Assembly (NCBI GenBank): GCA_020426845.1
Contig: JAGQPF010000517.1
Location: forward strand, 1-64,000
Source of the DNA: Planctomycetales bacterium
GTDB lineage: Bacteria > Planctomycetota > Planctomycetia > Pirellulales > Pirellulaceae
Reading direction: 5' to 3'
Length of the DNA stretch: 64,000 bases
The notes under the pieces were generated by a model, which ran no database searches, was not told where the DNA came from, and saw only the letters and a program-made list of their open reading frames with translations. Every line of letters begins with the position of its first letter. The stretch's first letter is position 1. Of the stretch, positions 25,371-33,449 are shown in pieces. A program made the position numbers and the translations under genes.

Positions 25371-28287
25371 TGTTGTTCTCCTTGGACTCCGTCGTCGTGA
25401 CTCGATCGACTGGTTGTTCCGCCGAGGACGCCGAGTTTGGCGTCGAAGGCGTGGTCGCGGACGATGGGGAGGCCAGCCGATACACCACGAGCGGCTCCGC
25501 CGCCTGATTGGCCGCTGGATACTTCCGTCTCGCCAAAGCGCGCGCCTCGACCGCGCTCTCGTCCGGCTTGTAGCGCAAATGCAGCTGACGGTGTTTCTCC
25601 GCCTCTTCGGGGCGATCGAGCGAGGCAAAAATCAAATGCAGATTGTGGTGGGCCTCGAGATTCTCGGGGTCGTACACCAACGTTTGGAGAAACTGGTCTC
25701 GCGCCGCTTCGAGGAATTGCCCGCGCTCGTGGCTGCGGTCGTCTCCCACCTGTTGCTTGGCCTGTTCGTAAAGAGTTCGGCCCAGCAGATTGATCACCAC
25801 GTAGTCACGGCTGAAGTCGAAGCCACGGCGCCTCATTTCCGGCGTGCTGTCGGTCAGCACTTTCTCGAAATTGCGTTGCGCCTCCACGAACCGGCCTTGC
25901 TCGAGGTTGATGCTGCCGCTCAGCCAGGCGACTGTCCAGGGCGGCGGCGCCGGTTCGGTGTGAGCAGTCGCCTCCGCCACCGCCTCGCCGGCCTCATCCA
26001 GCAGTCCTTCCGCCAACAACGCTCGGGCCAGATTCAAGGGCCCGTCGTATCGTTGCACTTGCCGAAACGCCTCGCCCGCCTGCCGCAGCTCCGCCTTGCC
26101 TTTCAGCAACATGCCGATGCCGTAATCGTTCCAGCGTTGCCAGGCGGGCCAGGGCGGATCGGGCTGCTGCGTGGCAGCTTCATCCGGCACTCCCACGGAG
26201 AACACCACCCGGTCCTCGGCCAGCACAACGATCGGCAACGGGTTTGGCGCCGGTTTCCCGGGCGTCACACCCCGCACTTCATGATCCGCCGCCGTGAGAC
26301 TGCGCGCCATAAAGTCGGTGTACTGCTTGTCGAACTTGCGATAGTTCAGCTTGACGGACACCTCCAGCGGCCCCTGTTGGTCCGCCGGCACGTCCAACTG
26401 ATAGTGGACGGTCTGGCCGGCGCCGGGCGGTATCTGATGGTTGTACAACACGACGAAAATGTCCTGCGCGTTTCGCCGGGAGATCCGGTTGCCGTGGCGG
26501 TCGATCACGAAATTGTTCACAAAGTGTGAATAGGGATCGACCTCTCCCATCGCGTCGCGACTGCCGCTGTGAGCCAACACCTGATCGCCGCTTTTGACGA
26601 CCACCTCCAGCCAGATTTCATTCGAATCGGTGGTCCCCTGCGTGAAGTGGTGCCCCAGCTTCAGCGTGCGAATCACCGTCTCCAACAGATAGCTTTCGCC
26701 GGGCTTCAGCACGGGCGAGACGGGGCGCAACGGCGCATGCAGCTCGCCGGTCACATCGGCGCCCTCCCGCACACCGAAGATGTCAACTCGCACGATGTCG
26801 TTTCGCAGAAAGCTCGCCTGAGCTTCGGTGGCCTCGTCATCGCCGCGCATCCAAGTGATGCCCGTATTGCCGCCCGGGAACAGATGATCGTGAATGGCCG
26901 CGACGCCGTCGCTTCCCGGCAACGGCCGCGCCGCAAAGTCTCTCGACGGCTTCGCCGGCATGTGGCAGTCGTTGCAGTTCTGCTCCGCCTGCTTGGGATA
27001 ATAAAAGCTCCGCGCGCTGATTCCCGACACGCCACTGAGCCAATACGAGTCAAAGTGATTCTGGCCGCGCAGAAAGTCCTTGTAGGCGTTCAACGCTTTA
27101 GGCAGGTGAACCTTGTGGCAAGTCGAGCAGAACTGGGCCGACTTATGGAGCGGCTTGAGAAAAGTCTGCTTGTGGAACTCGGGCTTGGCCTTGACCAGCG
27201 TCTCGTTGATAAAACGCAGCGCCTTGTTGTCGCTAAAGGCAAAGGGGTAGTGCAACGGCTCTTCAATCGTGTAGTCGGCATTGCCGACTACCGAGTTGGC
27301 ATGGGTGATCGCGTGGCAAACCGTGCAAGTGATGCCTGCCTGCGAGGCCGAGCTCTTGATGTCGTCGAAGTCCGGATTATCGAAGGCGCCGCTGAAGAAC
27401 GGCACGGGATCGTGGCAGCCCGCGCACCACCGAGACGCTTTCACGCTCCCGTCGCGCCGCTTGACTACGTCGCGGGTTTCTCTGACTGACACAAGATACG
27501 CGGGATTGTTGAAGGAGCTGAAATGGTGGGCGCTATGCAACCACCCCTGGTACACATCCTGATGGCACTTGAGGCAATACTGGTCGTTCATCAACACTCG
27601 TTCGGGAATGAACGAGCCGTTGGAGGTTCGCGCCAGCGACGGCTCGAAGTACTTCGCTCCTTCGGCCGGGCCAACTTGATTCCATTTCCGCGGGTCCTGA
27701 GTCTGCAGCACCAACATCACCGCGACCACCGCGCCAACCGCCGCCAGATAGACTCCACCAACTCGCCACTTGATCCGCGGTCCGGCCAAGCGATGCAGCC
27801 AATAAAGCCACACGGCCACCACGGGCGAGACGATGTGCGCCCAGTAGAAGACGCGACGCGCCACCATGTGCCGGATCTCGAGGCCGCCGACACGCATCAA
27901 CAAGATGCCAGTCACCAACAACAACAGGCTGATCGCGAACAGCGCGTAGCCGATGCCGACCGCCCGGCGATTGCGTCGCTTGCGGGCGGCCAGCAAATGC
28001 AGCACGCCGAAGGCCACGAACGGCACGATCAACAACAGCCCCAGCAGCAGGTGCAGCAAGAACATGTATTGATAAAACAAGTTCTCGTAGCTGACCGGAA
28101 GACCCGCGCGGCGGCTGGCGATCCAGCCTGCGAACGTGACCGCCGACAGATAGATCGCATTGGCGCCGAGCAGCGCGAACAAGCCAAACACGACATACAA
28201 GACTCGCCTCAAACGAGGCGTAACGGCCCGCACATATTGTGGAGGGCCCGATTGAGCGAGGATCTCCCTCGCTTGGTCCGCTGACAT
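25363..28287 (-). CDS. membrane-bound pentahaem c-type cytochrome with TPR tail
   Basis: A 974-residue electron-transfer or redox protein. About five N-terminal membrane helices (for example VLYVVFGLFALLGANAIYL, LLHLLLGLLLIVPFVAFGVL, FYWAHIVSPVVAVWLYWL) precede five haem-attachment motifs CxxCH: CLKCH, CAGCH, CTVCH, CSTCH and CNDCH, the pattern of the cytochrome c554-like group. A beta-rich middle domain follows, then TPR helices (about residues 740-930). The ATG at 28287 has an AGAGGA ribosome site, and upstream frame is shadow. Haems face the periplasm, so a Ccm/Ccs maturation system is needed; none is in the window. It probably takes part in quinol or respiratory electron flow, an inference from the membrane helices. 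It is coupled to the FG-GAP gene. Confidence 0.88.
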   Translation of the reverse strand: MSADQAREILAQSGPPQYVRAVTPRLRRVLYVVFGLFALLGANAIYLSAVTFAGWIASRRAGLPVSYENLFYQYMFLLHLLLGLLLIVPFVAFGVLHLLAARKRRNRRAVGIGYALFAISLLLLVTGILLMRVGGLEIRHMVARRVFYWAHIVSPVVAVWLYWLHRLAGPRIKWRVGGVYLAAVGAVVAVMLVLQTQDPRKWNQVGPAEGAKYFEPSLARTSNGSFIPERVLMNDQYCLKCHQDVYQGWLHSAHHFSSFNNPAYLVSVRETRDVVKRRDGSVKASRWCAGCHDPVPFFSGAFDNPDFDDIKSSASQAGITCTVCHAITHANSVVGNADYTIEEPLHYPFAFSDNKALRFINETLVKAKPEFHKQTFLKPLHKSAQFCSTCHKVHLPKALNAYKDFLRGQNHFDSYWLSGVSGISARSFYYPKQAEQNCNDCHMPAKPSRDFAARPLPGSDGVAAIHDHLFPGGNTGITWMRGDDEATEAQASFLRNDIVRVDIFGVREGADVTGELHAPLRPVSPVLKPGESYLLETVIRTLKLGHHFTQGTTDSNEIWLEVVVKSGDQVLAHSGSRDAMGEVDPYSHFVNNFVIDRHGNRISRRNAQDIFVVLYNHQIPPGAGQTVHYQLDVPADQQGPLEVSVKLNYRKFDKQYTDFMARSLTAADHEVRGVTPGKPAPNPLPIVVLAEDRVVFSVGVPDEAATQQPDPPWPAWQRWNDYGIGMLLKGKAELRQAGEAFRQVQRYDGPLNLARALLAEGLLDEAGEAVAEATAHTEPAPPPWTVAWLSGSINLEQGRFVEAQRNFEKVLTDSTPEMRRRGFDFSRDYVVINLLGRTLYEQAKQQVGDDRSHERGQFLEAARDQFLQTLVYDPENLEAHHNLHLIFASLDRPEEAEKHRQLHLRYKPDESAVEARALARRKYPAANQAAEPLVVYRLASPSSATTPSTPNSASSAEQPVDRVTTTESKENNND

Positions 28288-28668
28288 AGAACGTCCTCTC
28301 TGGGCTGAGACGGGCAGTCGCCGCCCGAACAGGCTTGGCTGGCAAGATGCGCCGGCCGCGCGCGTGCACTCGTCCACTTCGAAGCGGCCGAAAGCGCACG
28401 ACAACGACGGTCGCGCGAGAATGTCGGGAGGCCCATTGAGCAGGCAACGGCCTCCAAGTTGGCTCGTGTGTCGTTACGCCATGACCTGACAGAGAGGGCT
28501 GGAGGACTTTCGACTTCGTGGTGAGCCACGATGCGGCAGCGACCAACCTCGGTCTTGGAGTTACTGGACACTAGCCCACGGAAAACGAGCCCAAACAGAG
28601 GACGGGAGCTTCACGAGCCAACGCTCTGAGCCGCAATTCCGTCCCGAGGGACTTCATTTCCCTTCGAC
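28288..28668 (+). other. intergenic region, no gene seen
   Basis: About 380 bp upstream of the cytochrome gene. Open frames here are shadow-like. It should hold the cytochrome promoter on the minus strand, but no convincing pair of hexamers was found. Confidence 0.45.
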
Positions 28669-29109
28669 CTAGCCAGCTCGACGTGGAGGACGTTCGAGGA
28701 TTGCCGGATAGCCGGCGCGAACCGTCACAGTCAGATCCGTGACGGCGCGTCGCGTCAATTCACCCGAGCAACAGCCGGGGAGTGCGACGGGGAGCTCTTG
28801 TTTGGTCGGCGGCGCTGCGGCGCGCCCGGGCGACCAAGGGGCAGGAACCGGAGCGGAACACTGAGGCCCGTGACAACGCGACCGCTGTGGCGACTCCAGT
28901 GGGGCGACCAGCACCGGCATGTCACTGGCATGTGTCACCGCCGCCGCGGAATGCCGAGAAGCGCCAATGGTCACATAGTCGCCGCAACTCGCCTGCAGCT
29001 CGCCCGAAACGCAGCAGGTCAGCAGTACGCCCACCCCCACCGCAATCCATGACGCACAGCGAACTACCGCTGAGCGAGAAGTGCGGAGGTTGAGTGAGAA
29101 GGATGCCAT
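28669..29109 (-). CDS. secreted Cys-rich planctomycete protein, unknown function
   Basis: A 146-residue exported protein. It has a signal peptide (SWIAVGVGVLLTCCVSGELQA) and then ASCGDYVTIGASRHS, followed by RCHGPQCSAPVPAPWSP and a Pro-rich linker. I have seen the ASCGDY...H...C.GP.C...P pattern in many short planctomycete proteins of unknown function, but can name no family. The C-terminal end (VRAGYPAILERPPRR) is basic. The chosen ATG leaves the preceding 34 codons out: they consist mainly of a family B repeat and read as low-complexity sequence. Function unknown. Confidence 0.65.
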   Translation of the reverse strand: MASFSLNLRTSRSAVVRCASWIAVGVGVLLTCCVSGELQASCGDYVTIGASRHSAAAVTHASDMPVLVAPLESPQRSRCHGPQCSAPVPAPWSPGRAAAPPTKQELPVALPGCCSGELTRRAVTDLTVTVRAGYPAILERPPRRAG

Positions 29110-29163
29110 CGGTGAATGAGCTGAAGTGGGGAAACCAGTCGGGCCTACCCTTTTGAGCCCTGT

Positions 29164-29199
29164 CGGGCCTCCATCGCAGGCGACCCTTGTGAGGCCCGG
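29164..29199 (+). repeat. family B palindrome, one copy
   Basis: One full copy of GGGCCTC...GAGGCCC, preceded by a degenerate fragment (GGGCCTACCC). Intergenic, 55 bp upstream of the small secreted protein gene. Confidence 0.85.
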
Positions 29200-29314
29200 T
29201 GAACCGGTCAATCACACTCGGTGAACACAGCCAGTATAACCGAGGCCGAGCAATTAGCGAGTCATTGGCGGCAATCGGGGCTGCACCCAAAGTTTGAAAT
29301 TGAGGCGCAGTGGA

Positions 29315-30691
29315 TCAACGCAGCAGCACAATCAGGGTAAACGTGATCAGAGCGCCGATCAACATGGAAACAGGAATTGCCACGGCCAAGGCAATCGCCA
29401 CGCTGACTCCCCGCGACATGCGCGGCACGGGCAGCGGTGGCGATGGCACATCATGGCTTTCCGCACCATACGGCGACGTGGGAAATCGCAGTCGGGAGAG
29501 ACTGTCGGGCCCCGTGTCTTGCAGTGCCGCCAGCGAGGGCGTGGTGGCGGAAACTTGGCTGACACTTTCCTGAGCGGAATCGGCGGCGGCGTAGTCGCCG
29601 ACGTTCGTGTCTTGCTCGTCCTCGTCGAACACCGGCGGAGGCGTCCACGGCGACTTCGCCGTCCCCAACTGGGGAAAACTTTGGCGCCCTCTGGAGATCC
29701 ATGGCTCCAGGCGCTTGGCGACATCCAAGGCAGTCGGGATCCGATCCGCCGGATCTTTTTCCATCATGTCGGCAACGATCTCGATGAACTCCTCGCTGAT
29801 GTCGCGGTTGAATGTCCGGGGATGCATCACCGTAATCGAAGCGTCGAGGTGGCGTTTGATCTTGTCGCGATTCGAGCCACCGGGGTAGGGCACCTTGCCG
29901 GTCACGGCGTAGTAGGCAGTGCACCCCAACGAATAGATGTCGCTGACCTGTGTCACCAGATCGGGCGTCCGGACTTGCTCGGGGCTGATGTAGTCCGCCG
30001 TGCCCACCAGCTTTCCCTTGTGGGGATCATCGCCGCCATCGACATGTCCGGCGAGTCCCAAGTCGGACAGCTTGGCGATCCCATCGGGCGTCACGAGAAT
30101 GTTCCCCGGCTTAATATCGCGATGGATCAAGCCGTTGTCATGAGCATAGGCCAACGCCAGCGCCACCTGCTGGAACACGTTGGCCGCCTGCCGCATGTTC
30201 AGCGGCCCCTGGCGGCGGACCAATTTGCGCAGGTCTTTCCCCGGCACGTACTCGGTCACCAGAAAATGGACGTGGCCATCCTCGCCCGCGTCGTAGGCGT
30301 GCACCAGGTTGGGGTGATTCAAGTTCGCCTGAGTTTGAATCTCGTGCTGAAAGCTCTTGATGGAGGCCGAAGTGGTTTTTGCGGGAAGCACCTTCACCGC
30401 GCAGACTCTGCCCATCACGCGGTGCACAGCCTTGAACACCTGCCCCATGCCGCCCTGGCCGATCCAATCGGTGACGATATACGGGCCCAACGTCAGCTTC
30501 GTCTTGCCTTCCCGCAGCTGATTTGCCTGATAGGGAGTCAGATGTCCGATCGCGATCATCTGCTCCGCCAACCCGTCGGCCGTCTCGGCCGCGCCGGAAA
30601 GCCGCAACGCCTCACGACCTTCCTCCACCTGTGCGGCGTTGACGACGTCGCTGACGAGCATCGCATCAACAAAACTGATCCGAGTAGTCAT
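29315..30691 (-). CDS. Ser/Thr protein kinase, single-pass membrane anchor
   Basis: A 458-residue kinase. Residues 1-65 form a small helical N-terminal region (AEQMIAIGHLTPYQANQLREG), a signature of many planctomycete kinases. The kinase domain (about 70-330) has GQGGMGQV, CAVKVL, catalytic HRDIKPGNIL and LSDLGLA: the DFG reads DLG, which is frequent in this phylum. APE-like ISPEQ, IYSLGCTAYYAVTG and MMEKDPADRIPTA are standard. A disordered acidic/Pro-rich segment follows, then a single C-terminal helix (IALAVAIPVSMLIGALITFTLIVLL) that anchors the protein in the membrane with no large outside domain. Family C repeats lie directly upstream. Substrate unknown. Confidence 0.92.
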   Translation of the reverse strand: MTTRISFVDAMLVSDVVNAAQVEEGREALRLSGAAETADGLAEQMIAIGHLTPYQANQLREGKTKLTLGPYIVTDWIGQGGMGQVFKAVHRVMGRVCAVKVLPAKTTSASIKSFQHEIQTQANLNHPNLVHAYDAGEDGHVHFLVTEYVPGKDLRKLVRRQGPLNMRQAANVFQQVALALAYAHDNGLIHRDIKPGNILVTPDGIAKLSDLGLAGHVDGGDDPHKGKLVGTADYISPEQVRTPDLVTQVSDIYSLGCTAYYAVTGKVPYPGGSNRDKIKRHLDASITVMHPRTFNRDISEEFIEIVADMMEKDPADRIPTALDVAKRLEPWISRGRQSFPQLGTAKSPWTPPPVFDEDEQDTNVGDYAAADSAQESVSQVSATTPSLAALQDTGPDSLSRLRFPTSPYGAESHDVPSPPLPVPRMSRGVSVAIALAVAIPVSMLIGALITFTLIVLLR

Positions 30692-30698
30692 GAATCAA

Positions 30699-30775
30699 AC
30701 GTCAGCGAGGGATATTGAAGGAAACCCGAAGCGTCAGCGAGGGATATTGAAGGAACCGAAGCGTCAGCGAGGACT
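30699..30775 (-). repeat. family C repeat, three short copies, 30-31 bp period
   Basis: Three copies of the CGTCAGCGAGG core (minus orientation of family C) with 30-31 bp period, separated by GATATTGAAGGAA. They lie immediately upstream of the kinase start, and so in its 5' untranslated or promoter region. Confidence 0.85.
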
Positions 30776-30908
30776 TGGTGAGAGTATCCCGGCAGCTTAC
30801 CCGGCACTGAGCGTCCGATTCCGCGGGTTGCCCGGATTGTACCGCGGCGATCTCGGCCACCGCCCAGCCGCCGTCCAATGAGAAAGATAGCATTTCCCCG
30901 GGGCGAGT

Positions 30909-31649
30909 CTACCGTTCGTCCGACTTGGCCCAGCTCCGCACCTTCCCCCAGCTTGCCGGCAACGGCGCGGTGACAACCAGGGGCTCGCGCCGCACGGGAT
31001 GTTCGAGTTTAAGTCGATGAGAGTGCAGGGCGATGCCCAGGGGAAACGACAGCGTCGAGCCGTATTTGTGGTCGCCCACAACGGGGCAGCCAAGCGCGCT
31101 GAGCTGGACCCGAATCTGGTGCTTGCGGCCGGTCTCCAACAACACCTCGAGCAGTGCGCGCTCCCTGGCGGCGTGGAGCGTCCGATAGCTGAGTTTCGCT
31201 TCTCGCGCACCGTCGGCGCCGGCGCGTGTCACAAACACCTTGCGGTGGCGTTCGTCCTTTCGCAGCCAGTCGACGCAGTTTCCGCGGGGCGCAGCGGGCG
31301 GCGGACTCACCAGCGCCAGATAGCGTTTCTCGACTCGCTTGTCTCGAAACTGCTCGGTGAGCCGCTTGGCCGCCTTGGAGGTGCGGGCGATCACCACCAC
31401 ACCCGTCACGGGAGCGTCGAGCCGACTGACAATTCCCAGGTAGACGTTGCCCGGCTTGTCGTACTTTCGTCTCACATACTCCTTGGCCTCTTCGATCAGA
31501 CTGGGCGTGCCCGCCGTGACTCCCATCGTCGGCAACTCGGCCGGCTTGTCGACAATCAAGAGATGATTGTCCTCGTAAAGCACTCCGAAGGACGGCCCGA
31601 AGGACGGCCCGAAGGGCGGCGGAGGGGGCGGCGGTGAGGCTGAAGTCAT
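30909..31649 (-). CDS. RluA-family pseudouridine synthase
   Basis: A 246-residue enzyme expected to turn a uridine in rRNA or tRNA into pseudouridine. Seen: ILYEDNHLLIVDKPAELPTM-type start (LYEDNHLLIVDKPAEL), catalytic loop as SRLDAPVTGVVVIA, where the usual HRLD has Ser for His but keeps the catalytic Asp, YLALV, and LLETGRKHQIRVQLSALGCPVVGD, the family's motif III. The N-terminus contains a run of Pro and a repeated FGPS element coded by a short tandem DNA repeat. Its ATG overlaps the stop of maf (ATGA), so translation is coupled. It lacks an S4 domain, so it resembles the RluA/RluC type. Target base unknown. Confidence 0.85.
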   Translation of the reverse strand: MTSASPPPPPPPFGPSFGPSFGVLYEDNHLLIVDKPAELPTMGVTAGTPSLIEEAKEYVRRKYDKPGNVYLGIVSRLDAPVTGVVVIARTSKAAKRLTEQFRDKRVEKRYLALVSPPPAAPRGNCVDWLRKDERHRKVFVTRAGADGAREAKLSYRTLHAARERALLEVLLETGRKHQIRVQLSALGCPVVGDHKYGSTLSFPLGIALHSHRLKLEHPVRREPLVVTAPLPASWGKVRSWAKSDER

Positions 31650-32251
31650 TCGGTGGATCCCCGTTCCCGTTCCGCCAAGCCCCACTCGGCGAGCATCTGC
31701 TTCACCAGTGCCATCGGCAACCCCACCACATTGCTTTCCTCTCCGGCGAGCAGTTCCACCCAGTCGATGCCGTCCTGGAAGCCGAACGCGCCGGCTTTGC
31801 CTTCCCAGAGGCCCGTGTCCAAGTAGTCCTCGAGCTGCCGCTCGCTCAGCGACGCCATCCTCAAGGTGGATTCCGCGGTCCGCACATCTTGCCGTCCGTC
31901 GGCCAATCTCGACAGGCAGACTCCGCTGACGACGCGATGCACTCGGCCGCTGAGTCGCTGCAGAATCTCGCGGGCGTGATCTCGGTCGCGGGGCTTGCCG
32001 AGCACCTCGTCGCAGCACTCGGCGACAGTGTCGCAGGTGAGCACGACCTCATCGGCGGCCACTTGGTCGCGAACGTGCGCGAACTTCTGTCGCGCCAGTC
32101 GGCTGACATAGTCCTCCACGGACTCGCCGTGACGGCGGTCGTCTTCGGCCTCCTCCGCTGGCGCAATGATGCGAAAACGCAGGTCGGCCTCAGCCAGCAG
32201 CCGCTGTCGGCGAGGGGATTGGCTGGCCAGCACCAAAGGAGACATGCTCAT
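31646..32251 (-). CDS. maf: Maf-like nucleoside-triphosphate pyrophosphatase
   Basis: A 201-residue Maf/HAM1-like enzyme that hydrolyses non-canonical or damaged NTPs (or dTTP/UTP) to NMP plus diphosphate, protecting nucleic acids. Seen: LVLASQSPRRQRLL at the start, CDTVAE catalytic Asp region, GKPRDRDHAREILQRLSG, GLWEGKAGAFGFQDG and ESNVVGLP. Length is normal for the family. Its stop overlaps the start of the pseudouridine synthase gene, and it follows the methyltransferase gene by 33 bp; all three probably form one operon. Cytoplasmic. Confidence 0.9.
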   Translation of the reverse strand: MSMSPLVLASQSPRRQRLLAEADLRFRIIAPAEEAEDDRRHGESVEDYVSRLARQKFAHVRDQVAADEVVLTCDTVAECCDEVLGKPRDRDHAREILQRLSGRVHRVVSGVCLSRLADGRQDVRTAESTLRMASLSERQLEDYLDTGLWEGKAGAFGFQDGIDWVELLAGEESNVVGLPMALVKQMLAEWGLAERERGSTE

Positions 32252-32284
32252 GGCAGATGCTCGGAGCGAGCTACTCCTCTCTAT

Positions 32285-33244
32285 TCAGACGCGAGTCAGG
32301 ATCAGGTCGATGCCGGACGGCTCCGCCGTCAGCTCCCAGCGAGTCCCGAAGTCGGCTCGCTGAGCCAAGGCGCGCATCTCCGCCTCCGTGCGATGAATGA
32401 GATACCACATGCCGGCCCATTCCATGTAGGCTCGCGAGCCGTTGTCCGGCGAGAAGTTCATCATCACCAGAGTCCCGCCGGGCGCTCGATGCCGCTCCAG
32501 CCAACGCAACAGTTGCTCCGCATCCGCGTCGGGCAGGTAGTCGAACAACCCGGTGCAAACGATCAGCTCTGCCCGCAGGCTCGGATCGTCGTCGCGACGG
32601 GGAAGCCGGAATAGATTCTCTCGGCGCAGCTCCAACTGCTGTTCATCCAAACCGCCATGCGCGGGATCAGTCAGGCGGCGACGAGCAAACTCCAGTCCGT
32701 TGGCGTCCAGGTCCAGCAAACAGACGCGGAGCCTGCTTCGCTCGCGACGATCCATGGTTTGCAGCGCCAAATGAATGTCCGCCGCGGGCCCCGAGCCCAC
32801 GCTGACCACTCGGACCGGCTGGTCGCCCGCCGTCGTCGCGACGACCTCGAGCAGCTTGTCCGCGACCCATTGGGTGCGGTTTCGCACCGCCCGGGGCGCC
32901 GGGTGATGCTGGAAGTAGCGATCGAACGCCTGCTCCAATCCTTCGCCGCGCACGTCCTGCCGCACGAGTCGGTCGAGCATCTCGAAGTCGCCCGCGTAGC
33001 CATGCGGTTTGAAGCGAGCGTGAGCCTGGAGTGAACCACGTTGCAACGTGTCGCCAGCCTCTTTCCAAAATACGCTCGACGGCAGAGGATTCTCCTTGCC
33101 CCAGCACTCCGTTGCCGCCAATCGGCTGAGATGATCATCCATCGCCGCCGCGACCTCGCTCCAGGCGCAGCGAGATTCGATCTCGTGCAAAACGGCAGTG
33201 AGGCTGCGTCCTGTTTCCCTGGCGACGGACTGAACGGAAGACAT
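32285..33244 (-). CDS. class I SAM-dependent methyltransferase with HGYAGDFE N-terminal region
   Basis: A 319-residue protein. The N-terminal 130 residues are helical and contain ARFKPHGYAGDFEMLDRL, a motif found at this place in one group of uncharacterised methyltransferases. The Rossmann part begins at RVVSVGSGPAADIHL (motif I), then CLLDLDANGL (acidic end of beta-2), and LIVCTGLFDYLPDADAEQLL. The C-terminus has TLVMMNFSPDN and YLIHRTEAEM. It opens an operon with maf and the pseudouridine synthase, which suggests, but does not show, a nucleic-acid or housekeeping role. Starts at the ATG before SSVQSVARE; a longer start is possible. Confidence 0.8.
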   Translation of the reverse strand: MSSVQSVARETGRSLTAVLHEIESRCAWSEVAAAMDDHLSRLAATECWGKENPLPSSVFWKEAGDTLQRGSLQAHARFKPHGYAGDFEMLDRLVRQDVRGEGLEQAFDRYFQHHPAPRAVRNRTQWVADKLLEVVATTAGDQPVRVVSVGSGPAADIHLALQTMDRRERSRLRVCLLDLDANGLEFARRRLTDPAHGGLDEQQLELRRENLFRLPRRDDDPSLRAELIVCTGLFDYLPDADAEQLLRWLERHRAPGGTLVMMNFSPDNGSRAYMEWAGMWYLIHRTEAEMRALAQRADFGTRWELTAEPSGIDLILTRV

Positions 33245-33449
33245 CGTGACGAGCAGTGGCTGCAGGACATTCCCGGCGGCCGCGCTGGAGGGTGAGTTGG
33301 GGAACAATCGGGATTTGAATTCTAGCGAACACCGACCACGCACATCCAGAGGACGATGAAGTTCTCGCGCACCCGCTCAGCGACATACTGACGATCGACG
33401 CCGGTTTTGTGGTTGCCATGCGTTGGCAGCGGGACCTCGAATTTCGGGA

